Source of the DNA: an uncultured Porphyromonadaceae bacterium
GTDB taxonomy: Bacteria > Bacteroidota > Bacteroidia > Bacteroidales > Muribaculaceae
Length of the DNA stretch: 9,345 nucleotides
Direction of reading: 5' to 3'
Assembly: GCA_947177595.1 (NCBI GenBank)
Contig: CAMWUZ010000054.1
Location: forward strand, 1 to 9,345
Notes under the pieces: model-generated
What the model was told of the DNA's origin: nothing
Database searches by the model: none
What the model saw: the letters and a program-made list of their open reading frames with translations, nothing else
Position numbers and translations under genes: made by a program
Shown here: in pieces, positions 1 through 5,940 of the stretch
Layout of the letters: every line of letters starts with the position of its first letter
Numbering within the stretch: the first letter of the stretch is position 1

Positions 1-941
1 ATACAGATAAGGATATACTTGCTGTCGAGCCGAAGGCGTTTTTTATCGACAATACCAGAGTGGAGAAAGATCCCGAGGGAATGTATTGCTCCGATATCAA
101 AATGACTGCAAGCCTTATCGTGTGCCGGAAGCAGCTCAAAAGAAATATTGACCTTCTTGTCAAGGAAAATGTGGGACTCGGAGTGGCGGACTATGTTATC
201 CGACCGATTGCTGAGGCTGAGCTGGTGCTCACTCCTGATGAAAAGCGACTCGGCTGTATGCTGGTGGATTTCGGAGCCGAGACAACCACTGTGGCTATAT
301 ATCGTCAGGGCAGACTTCAGTATCTGGCAACGATTCCTATCGGATCAAGAAATATTACCCGCGACATCACCACGCAGAATTGTGTGGAAGAGGAAGCGGA
401 AGAAATTAAAATCACTCGCGGAAATGCGTTCTATTCAGGAGAAACTACTGACAATGTGACTATTCCTGAAGTGGAATATTTAGTGGTTCACCGTACTTCG
501 GAAATCATTGCCAATATAAAGGCACAGATTAAATATGCATCGCTCAAGGTTGAAGAACTTCCCGGCGGTATCGTGATTGTGGGAAGAGGTGCCAAGCTCT
601 CTGGATTCAGTGAAAAACTTGCTAAGGAAACCAAGATGAAGGTCAGAACTGGCACAACTAACTCTTCGGCAGTTAGAATAGGCGATAGCCGCATACCCTC
701 TGATGCAGTGGATATTATATCTATTCTGCTTGCCGGCAGTGCTGACCCGGTGGAGTGTCTGGAGCCTAAGCCGCAGCCTGAAATCCAGGAGCCGGAGCCG
801 GCTCAGGTGCCGGTTGAAGAGGTGCCGAGAAACAGAGATGGAAACGGTATCGGAAAGAAGATCGGCAAGTGGTGGCAGGGCATTGCAAACGCCCTCAACA
901 CTGAGGAAGAAGGAGCTGATTTCAGCGATGATGATGAATAA
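1..941 (+). CDS. ftsA: Cell division protein FtsA, 5'-truncated by the window edge
   Basis: FtsA is an actin-like ATPase that tethers FtsZ filaments to the inner membrane and recruits later divisome proteins. The frame is open from the left edge (first whole codon at 3-5) to the TAA at 939-941, giving about 312 residues. The usual family length is roughly 400-450, so the N-terminal part of the actin fold is missing. Visible are the second phosphate-binding strand (LVDFGAETTTVAI, about 261-299), the stretch after it (IPIGSRNITRDI), and the adenosine-side motif IVIVGRGAKLSG near 570-605. A Pro/Glu-rich linker follows, then a C-terminal amphipathic helix (GIGKKIGKWWQGIANALN) matching the membrane-targeting sequence. 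Two oddities: the usual GGGA of the adenosine motif reads GRGA, and a 13-residue acidic tail follows the helix. ftsZ begins 35 bp downstream, the classic dcw-cluster order. Identification is firm; the real start is not in the window. Confidence 0.95.
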   Translation, partial: TDKDILAVEPKAFFIDNTRVEKDPEGMYCSDIKMTASLIVCRKQLKRNIDLLVKENVGLGVADYVIRPIAEAELVLTPDEKRLGCMLVDFGAETTTVAIYRQGRLQYLATIPIGSRNITRDITTQNCVEEEAEEIKITRGNAFYSGETTDNVTIPEVEYLVVHRTSEIIANIKAQIKYASLKVEELPGGIVIVGRGAKLSGFSEKLAKETKMKVRTGTTNSSAVRIGDSRIPSDAVDIISILLAGSADPVECLEPKPQPEIQEPEPAQVPVEEVPRNRDGNGIGKKIGKWWQGIANALNTEEEGADFSDDDE

Positions 942-976
942 TATAGCACCAACACTGAAAAAACAACTACACAGAG

Positions 977-2305
977 ATGGACGAACTATACAGACAGCAG
1001 ATGGATGAGCTTGCCGGCAACTTCGAAGTGTCGGATGCAAAGGCTGAGAATAAAATATATATCAAGGCAGTAGGCGTTGGTGGAGGCGGTGGAAATGCCG
1101 TAAACTATATGTACCGTCAGGGCATAAAGAATGTTGCTTTTGCGGTGGTGAATACCGATGCCCAGGCACTCGGCTCTTCACCGGTGCCTACAAAAATCAC
1201 TATCGGTACCGGACTCGGGGCGGGCAATATTCCTCAGGTGGCTAAAGAAGCTGCCGAGAAGGATATGGAGAAAATCCGGTCGCTTTTTGAGGATAACACC
1301 CACATGGTGTTTATAACCGCCACTCTCGGAGGAGGCACCGGCACCGGAGCGGGTCCCGTAGTGGCTAAGATAGCGAAAGAAAAAGGACTCCTCACAGTGG
1401 GTATTGTCACTATTCCGTTCTATTTCGAGGGCGATTCCAAGATTATCAAAGCGCTTGACGGTGTGGACGAGATGGCAAAATATGTTGACGCGCTGCTGAT
1501 TATCAATAATGATCGACTGATAGACATTTACGCTGACCTTGATTTCTTCAACGGGTTGTCAAAAAGTGATGAGACTCTCGCAACTGCCGCGCGCTCTATT
1601 TCTGAGATCATCACCTCGGAGGGAAGAATGAACTTGGACTTCAAGGATGTGGAAACGACCTTGAAAAACGGTGGAGCCGCAATTATCAGCACCGGCTATG
1701 GAGAAGGTCCCGACCGTGTGCGTCAGGCTATCGATGATGCGCTTAATTCGCCGCTGCTTGAAAACCGTGATATTTTGAGCGCCAAGAAGCTGCTTTTCAA
1801 CATCTATTTCTCTGAAAAGGCTGAAAACAAGTTCAAGATGGGAGAAATGCAGGAGTTCACTAAATTTGTCAAGAGCATAGACTCCAAGGTAGATGTTATA
1901 TGGGGTGTGAGTGTTGACGATGAACTGGGTGATAAGGTAAAAATTGCGCTCCTTGCATCGGGATTCGAGTTGAACAATCAGCGCGATAGCATTAAGATAC
2001 CTCATAGTGAATCTGCGCAACTATCAACTGATTCGGCTCCCTCCACTTCCTCTGAAGATATTGAGAGACTTCGTGGCAGATACGGTGAAAAGATAGAGGT
2101 ATATAACACCAACTATATTATTCTTACCCCTGCGCAGATGGATGATGACAATGTGATCGAGATACTTGAGAGCAGTCCTGCCTACAACCGTGAGAAGAAG
2201 ATTGTGGAGAGCCTTAAAAATAGCGACAACAGCAATGCCTATCCCGCTCAGATGCCACAGACATCCTCCAAAAACGACTCCGGCAATATCGAAATCGTAT
2301 TCTGA
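977..2305 (+). CDS. ftsZ: Cell division protein FtsZ
   Basis: FtsZ is the tubulin-like GTPase that forms the cytoplasmic Z-ring. The protein is 442 residues. Visible motifs are the N-terminal nucleotide loop VGVGGGGGNAV (32-42), the tubulin signature GGGTGTG (118-124), VGIVTIPF (141-148) and the catalytic T7 loop NLDFKD (219-224), with both aspartates present. The globular domain ends near residue 330 (LLASGF). The remaining ~112 residues form a tail with a folded-looking block (about 355-410) that I associate with Bacteroidales FtsZ, then a Ser/Asn-rich linker ending NIEIVF. The T3 loop is atypical: most FtsZ proteins read GAGxNPEVG, while this one reads GAGNIPQVA (81-89). The residues before the signature are ATL rather than AGM. 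The ATG at 977 was chosen because it lies 35 bp after ftsA; an in-frame ATG at 1001 would shorten only the variable N-terminus. A terminator follows at 2330-2363. Confidence 0.97.
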   Translation: MDELYRQQMDELAGNFEVSDAKAENKIYIKAVGVGGGGGNAVNYMYRQGIKNVAFAVVNTDAQALGSSPVPTKITIGTGLGAGNIPQVAKEAAEKDMEKIRSLFEDNTHMVFITATLGGGTGTGAGPVVAKIAKEKGLLTVGIVTIPFYFEGDSKIIKALDGVDEMAKYVDALLIINNDRLIDIYADLDFFNGLSKSDETLATAARSISEIITSEGRMNLDFKDVETTLKNGGAAIISTGYGEGPDRVRQAIDDALNSPLLENRDILSAKKLLFNIYFSEKAENKFKMGEMQEFTKFVKSIDSKVDVIWGVSVDDELGDKVKIALLASGFELNNQRDSIKIPHSESAQLSTDSAPSTSSEDIERLRGRYGEKIEVYNTNYIILTPAQMDDDNVIEILESSPAYNREKKIVESLKNSDNSNAYPAQMPQTSSKNDSGNIEIVF

Positions 2306-2329
2306 GGCAAATATATACCCATAACCATA

Positions 2330-2363
2330 GGAAGCCGACTCCCAGAGCCGGCTTCCCTTATTT
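2330..2363 (+). terminator. Intrinsic terminator after ftsZ
   Basis: An 8-bp perfect GC-rich stem (GGAAGCCG at 2330-2337 with CGGCTTCC at 2349-2356) extends by two more pairs after one A-C mismatch, leaving a 5-nt loop. The T-rich run CTTATTT (2357-2363) follows directly. It lies 25 bp after the ftsZ stop and 16 bp before the end of the convergent flavin reductase gene. The T tract is only on the + side, so it should mainly stop ftsZ transcripts; on the - strand the hairpin is not followed by a clean U run. Confidence 0.8.
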
Positions 2364-2378
2364 AAGTACAGTACCTTA

Positions 2379-2942
2379 CTATTTGAGAGCGAGACCGTCG
2401 CGGAAAGCATTGCCGGCACGGGAGCCGAGACGGATGTATCCGTTGTGAATCGGATCAAAGGTGATAAGTTCCATTTTTTCTACATCGGGACGACCGTCCT
2501 CCGCGATATATTTCTCATCGCAGACAATGCGGAGAATCTCCGCAACCATGTAAAAACCGCTTTCCGACTCATGAATTTTCTCTTTGATGCGGCATTCCAT
2601 TGTCATGGGAAAGCAATTGAAAATCGGGGCGTCAACGGTTTCAGCCTTAGATGACTGCCAGCCGGTCTTTGCCATTTTATCGGAATCTTTACGTCCGCTC
2701 ACCATTCCCACAAAGTCTGCTGCCACAAGAGTATCTACAGTTGCGAATGCCACCGTGAATTCCCCGTTTCTGTTAAGATTATCGGTTGTGGCGTGTGAGC
2801 CGAGTGATATGAAAATCTCGTGATAGTCCCATTGACCGCCCCAGGCGGCGTTCATGGCATTGGGAGTCCCGTCGGCATTATATGTGCCGATAATCAGAAC
2901 AGGCTGTGGAAGCAGCCATGCTGCAGGCTTGAATTCTTTCAT
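2379..2942 (-). CDS. Flavin reductase / flavoredoxin-like FMN-binding protein
   Basis: This 187-residue protein fits the flavin-reductase-like split-barrel family (FMN-binding domain, PF01613 type), whose members bind FMN and pass electrons or reduce flavins in the cytoplasm. Family-like stretches are the opening PQPVLIIGTYNADGTPNAMNAAW (about 13-35, given here as the pattern PxPV…G-PNAMxxAW), the central ISLGSHATTDNL and GEFTVAF segments (about 45-67) and ADFVGMVSGRKDSDK (about 75-89). No signal peptide or membrane segment is seen. It starts 25 bp after the DXS-like gene on the same strand, so it is probably the last gene of that unit. The electron donor and substrate cannot be read from the sequence. 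Annotation as flavoredoxin or a generic flavin reductase would be equally defensible. Confidence 0.88.
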   Translation of the reverse strand: MKEFKPAAWLLPQPVLIIGTYNADGTPNAMNAAWGGQWDYHEIFISLGSHATTDNLNRNGEFTVAFATVDTLVAADFVGMVSGRKDSDKMAKTGWQSSKAETVDAPIFNCFPMTMECRIKEKIHESESGFYMVAEILRIVCDEKYIAEDGRPDVEKMELITFDPIHNGYIRLGSRAGNAFRDGLALK

Positions 2943-2967
2943 TATAAGGGTTGTTCGTTATTAATAG

Positions 2968-4722
2968 TTAGTTTTTGATGACACGTGTAGCAATCTGTTC
3001 GGCAGTCAAGCCGCAAGCACGCTGCACTTCTGTTGCATTGAAGCGATTTAGGAATTCTTTCGGAAGACCGAGATTGACAACCTTTACCGGTGCCTCGCCG
3101 AGATAAGATGCTACTTTCTGACCATAACCGCCATCAACGATTCCGTCCTCCGCTGTAATAACCAGGTCATACTCCTTTAGGCTGTCAAGGGTATCGGTAT
3201 CAAGCACTGAAACATTTCGCGGATTGATGACCGTGGATGAAACACCTTGCTTTTCAAGCAAGTCTGCTGCTTCATTCATGACAGGCAGGAAGGTGCCCAC
3301 TCCGATTAGAGCCACTTTGCCGCCTTTTCTGACTATTTCATATTCTGCACGGCTGTAATCATCAAGTAGCGACGCATCCGGATTGCTCACCACTGAGCCT
3401 CCGGGCTGACGGACTACAACCGGAATCTTTGTTTGCCTGATTGCCCAGCGGAGCATGGAGAGGTATTCTTCCTTTGAGGTCGGTGTGAGTACAAGGAGAC
3501 CGGGGATATTACTGAGAAGCCCCAGGTCAAAGAATCCGAGATGGGTTTCATCATTCATACCGAACATGGAGCCATAGACCACATTAAATACAGCTGGTTG
3601 ACGGTTAAGAGCTGCATCCTGGCTGAACTGGTCGTAGGCGCGCTGCAAGAAAGTGCTTACAACTCCGAATACCGGACGTACGCCACCGGCAGCCATTCCC
3701 GCGGCAAGATCCACTGCCTGCTGCTCGGCAATACCTACATCCACAAACTGTTTGCCGGCTTGAATTCGGCGATTCTTGGGAAAACCGATTGCTCCCGGGG
3801 TACCGGCGGTGATGACAGCTACCTGCGGATTGCTTTTAATCTGCTCAAGCATTTCAGTGGCGAAAATATCGGTGTAGTCTTCACCTGAATCGCTTACAAG
3901 AAGCTCTCCTGTTTCAGGGTCAAACGGCATACTCCAGTGAAATTTCTCCTGATTCTCCTCAGCCACTTTCAATCCGAGCCCCTTGAAAGTATTGATGTGC
4001 ACCACTACCGGACGGTCGGTGTCTTTCACCGATTTAAACATTTCTATGAGGGCTTTGATGTCGTTGCCCGCATGAACATAGCGGTACGCGTAGCCGAAAG
4101 AGCGGAAAAGGTTGGGCTCACCCTCGCCGTTGGTATCCCTTAGCATACGTAGGTCCGCATATATGCCCCCGTGGTTTTCAGCGATACTCATATTGTTGTC
4201 ATTGACCACCACAATGAAATTGGTGCCCAGGGTCGCTCCGAAATCAAGACCCTCGAATGCCACTCCTCCGCCTAGAGAGCCGTCGCCTATCACAGCCACG
4301 ACATTTTCTTTGCCCCCTCTCATGTCACGCGCTTTGGCGAGACCGGAAGCAAGGGAGATTGCCGATGAGGTATGACCCAGAGAGAATATGTCGTATTTGC
4401 TTTCGCGGGGATTCGTGTAGCCTGTAACATCATCATAGTGAGCTACATCCGTAAAAGCATCCATTCTGCCTGTGAGCATCTTGTGAGGATAGGTCTGGTG
4501 CGAGACATCAAACACTATCTTATCTTTCGGAGTGTCAAAAACATAGTGCAGTGCGATAACCGCCTCTACCATTCCGAGATTGGGACCGACGTGTCCGCCG
4601 TGAGCAGACACTTTGCTGATTAGCGCCTTGCGCATCTGGGCGGCGAGTTGTTTGAGCTCGTCCACATTCATTTTGCGGATAGCATCGGGTGAGGTTATTG
4701 AATCAAGATTGATTTTTTCCAT
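2968..4722 (-). CDS. DXS-like thiamine-diphosphate enzyme (1-deoxy-D-xylulose-5-phosphate synthase family, divergent)
   Basis: The 584-residue protein has the DXS/transketolase layout: a TPP-binding domain, a pyrimidine-binding domain and a C-terminal domain. Kept features are GGH at 42-44, HQTYPHKMLTGR (75-86), the TPP/Mg motif GDG (146-148) with NDN (174-176), H262, and the catalytic glutamate E333 in VGIAEQQ. True DXS makes DXP from pyruvate and glyceraldehyde-3-phosphate for isoprenoid, thiamine and pyridoxal synthesis. This protein is about 35 residues short, mainly between residues 180 and 262. At the positions matching E. coli R420, D427 and R478 it has Y383, N390 and G441, so the phosphate anchor is gone. 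I recall similar short DXS-like proteins in Firmicutes. The ATG at 4722 was chosen over an in-frame ATG at 4767 because family similarity begins at MEKINLDSI and 4767 nearly abuts the upstream stop. Automated pipelines would call it dxs; the family is certain, the reaction is not. Confidence 0.85.
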   Translation of the reverse strand: MEKINLDSITSPDAIRKMNVDELKQLAAQMRKALISKVSAHGGHVGPNLGMVEAVIALHYVFDTPKDKIVFDVSHQTYPHKMLTGRMDAFTDVAHYDDVTGYTNPRESKYDIFSLGHTSSAISLASGLAKARDMRGGKENVVAVIGDGSLGGGVAFEGLDFGATLGTNFIVVVNDNNMSIAENHGGIYADLRMLRDTNGEGEPNLFRSFGYAYRYVHAGNDIKALIEMFKSVKDTDRPVVVHINTFKGLGLKVAEENQEKFHWSMPFDPETGELLVSDSGEDYTDIFATEMLEQIKSNPQVAVITAGTPGAIGFPKNRRIQAGKQFVDVGIAEQQAVDLAAGMAAGGVRPVFGVVSTFLQRAYDQFSQDAALNRQPAVFNVVYGSMFGMNDETHLGFFDLGLLSNIPGLLVLTPTSKEEYLSMLRWAIRQTKIPVVVRQPGGSVVSNPDASLLDDYSRAEYEIVRKGGKVALIGVGTFLPVMNEAADLLEKQGVSSTVINPRNVSVLDTDTLDSLKEYDLVITAEDGIVDGGYGQKVASYLGEAPVKVVNLGLPKEFLNRFNATEVQRACGLTAEQIATRVIKN

Positions 4723-4773
4723 AATATGTGAGTTTGTATTCTGAATTATAACGCCTCCGGAATTCAAATGTTT

Positions 4774-5670
4774 TCAGGACTTCTGATACTCGGTGGGCGA
4801 CATTCCGGTAAGGTGCTTGAAGTATTTGCCGAAGCTCGACTGATTTGTGAAATTAAGCTCGTAAGCTACCTGCTGAACATTCTTGCCGGAGAACCGCAGG
4901 AGGTTCTTTGCCTCAAGCACAACAAATTCATCTATCCACTCAGCTGCGCTCCTGCCGGTGGATTCCTTGACTATAAGCGAAAGGTATTTAGGAGAGATAA
5001 AGAGCTTGGATGCATAGAAAGATACCGAGCGCTCCCGGCGATGGTGCTCATGCACGAGCCGGATAAAATCTTTCACATAACTTGAGCGCCTTGATCTCAC
5101 TGTTGTCGAGGTAGAGTTTTGCGCCGGATGATTCATGGTGAACTGGATGAGCTGATATACGGCAGCCGATATCAGGCAGCGGGAAATGCTTCTCACGCAT
5201 TTTTCATCGGTATTGGTGCTCGTGTTGGAGTGGATGAGCGAGAAGTACTTGACCATCAGGGCACTCTCCTCAGGGCTTAATTGCATTACGTTTGCCGGAC
5301 TCGGGGTTACCCGCGCGGCGGTGAGCATATTGATATCGAGATTAATGTCGCGCATAAACGATTCCGATGCAATGAGCACGTATGCGTCATTCTCACCCGT
5401 GGCGTTGCGGGTCTGAACAAGGCAGTCCTTTCCGAGAACGATAATATTGTCAGGCTTCAGTGTATAGCGTGTCAGATTAACCTCCAGTTCAATCTCGCCG
5501 CAAAGGGTCAGAGCGATGAGCACACCTCCGAGGCGTGTTGGTGCGTTGTTCATGTTGGCAAACAGATTGATGTCTGACATTCTGGCGAAAATATAGTCGG
5601 AACCGAGTTTGCTGAACTCGGATGATACCCTTTCCATGCTGCGGGTTGAAATGATGACCTCTTCTTTCAT
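4774..5670 (-). CDS. AraC-family transcriptional regulator
   Basis: The 298-residue protein has a C-terminal AraC/XylS DNA-binding domain at about 200-298. Its first helix-turn-helix is around SVSFYASKLFISPKYLSLIV (215-234) and its second around VQQVAYELNFTNQSSFGKYF (265-284), ending in the typical GMSPTEYQ. The N-terminal ~180 residues are predicted to be a cupin-like sensor domain: the GEIELEVNLTRYTLKPDNIIVLG stretch (about 58-80) has the alternating beta pattern of such domains. It has no membrane segment, so it should be a soluble one-component regulator. Its ligand is unknown. It is the first gene of the minus-strand unit, 51 bp upstream of the DXS-like gene, and it is divergent from the flippase-like gene, so either or both could be targets. 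A -7 element at 5697-5704 and a palindrome at 5708-5733 lie just upstream. Confidence 0.92.
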   Translation of the reverse strand: MKEEVIISTRSMERVSSEFSKLGSDYIFARMSDINLFANMNNAPTRLGGVLIALTLCGEIELEVNLTRYTLKPDNIIVLGKDCLVQTRNATGENDAYVLIASESFMRDINLDINMLTAARVTPSPANVMQLSPEESALMVKYFSLIHSNTSTNTDEKCVRSISRCLISAAVYQLIQFTMNHPAQNSTSTTVRSRRSSYVKDFIRLVHEHHRRERSVSFYASKLFISPKYLSLIVKESTGRSAAEWIDEFVVLEAKNLLRFSGKNVQQVAYELNFTNQSSFGKYFKHLTGMSPTEYQKS

Positions 5671-5696
5671 ATTGCGTGATTGTTCTTTTTGTGGCT

Positions 5697-5704
5697 CAAA
5701 TTTA
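5697..5704 (-). promoter_or_regulatory. Putative Bacteroides-type -7 promoter element for the AraC-family gene
   Basis: Read on the - strand this is TAAATTTG, a full match to the Bacteroides sigma-ABfr -7 consensus TAnnTTTG. It lies 26 bp upstream of the regulator's ATG, giving a predicted leader of roughly 20 nt. I see no convincing -33 TTTG at the usual 19-21 bp spacing, which would suit a promoter that depends on an activator or is controlled at the adjacent palindrome. Confidence 0.55.
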
Positions 5705-5707
5705 GCC

Positions 5708-5733
5708 TAAATAGTCAGAATTCGGGCTATTTA
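5708..5733. repeat. 26-bp near-palindrome, candidate operator
   Basis: The left half TAAATAGTCAGAA and right half TTCGGGCTATTTA are complementary at 11 of 13 positions around a centre between 5720 and 5721; the two mismatches are 5715/5726 and 5717/5724. It begins 3 bp upstream of the regulator's -7 element and covers the spacer and -33 area of that promoter. The position and symmetry fit a binding site for a dimeric regulator. There is no T run, and it lies upstream of the predicted transcription start, so a terminator is unlikely. Confidence 0.5.
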
Positions 5734-5896
5734 TATCCTATTTGTCGTAAAAAAGAGATATTTTAGACAATCTTAACGTTGAGAAAATGAAGTGACTGTT
5801 GCGGGTCACGAGACATATGCTCCTATAACATTGTGCTGCGAAACTGCCTGACTATAAGTAAGTATATATTCAGGAGGAGATTGATTTTGTTTCTGG

Positions 5897-5927
5897 ATTG
5901 CGGATAGGAGGATTTTAGTTATATTTG
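5897..5927 (+). promoter_or_regulatory. Putative promoter for the flippase-like / pfkA gene run
   Basis: TATATTTG at 5920-5927 is a full match to the Bacteroides -7 consensus TAnnTTTG. A weak -33 element ATTG (consensus TTTG) lies at 5897-5900 with 19 bp spacing. Transcription would begin near 5931-5935, leaving only about 6-10 nt before the ATG at 5941. The rest of the 5671-5940 spacer shows two AGGAGGA stretches (5872-5878 and 5906-5912) without a convincing start codon after them, and no RNA gene that I can recognise. Confidence 0.5.
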
Positions 5928-5940
5928 CAACTTGTTAGAT

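Noticed and set aside
480..1040. A 186-codon open frame on the - strand across the end of ftsA
   Set aside because: It is antisense to the well-supported ftsA and ftsZ frames, with no recognisable motif.
1559..2020. A 153-codon open frame on the - strand inside ftsZ
   Set aside because: It is the antisense shadow of conserved ftsZ sequence and has no family-like pattern.
2308..2315. TATATTTG on the - strand just after ftsZ, a full -7 consensus match
   Set aside because: It would drive an antisense transcript into ftsZ. There is no good -33 and the motif is short enough to arise by chance in AT-rich spacer.
4744..4758. TATAAT-like and GGAGG-like stretches on the - strand between the regulator and the DXS-like gene
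   Set aside because: The TATAAT form is not the Bacteroidota promoter consensus, and the GGAGG lies over 30 nt from the ATG, too far to act as a ribosome binding site.
4723..4767. An upstream in-frame ATG at 4767 that would add 15 residues to the DXS-like protein
   Set aside because: The added residues have no family similarity, the start would be only 6 bp from the upstream stop, and the ATG at 4722 matches where homologous sequence begins.
5771..5784. A 14-bp imperfect palindrome, TCTTAACGTTGAGA
   Set aside because: It is short, has one mismatch and no clear relation to a promoter; it is weaker than the 5708-5733 dyad.
5872..5912. Two AGGAGGA stretches in the divergent spacer that resemble ribosome binding sites
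   Set aside because: The only frame after the first gives about eight codons from a TTG, and the second is about 30 bp from the ATG at 5941. Bacteroidota starts rarely rely on such sites.
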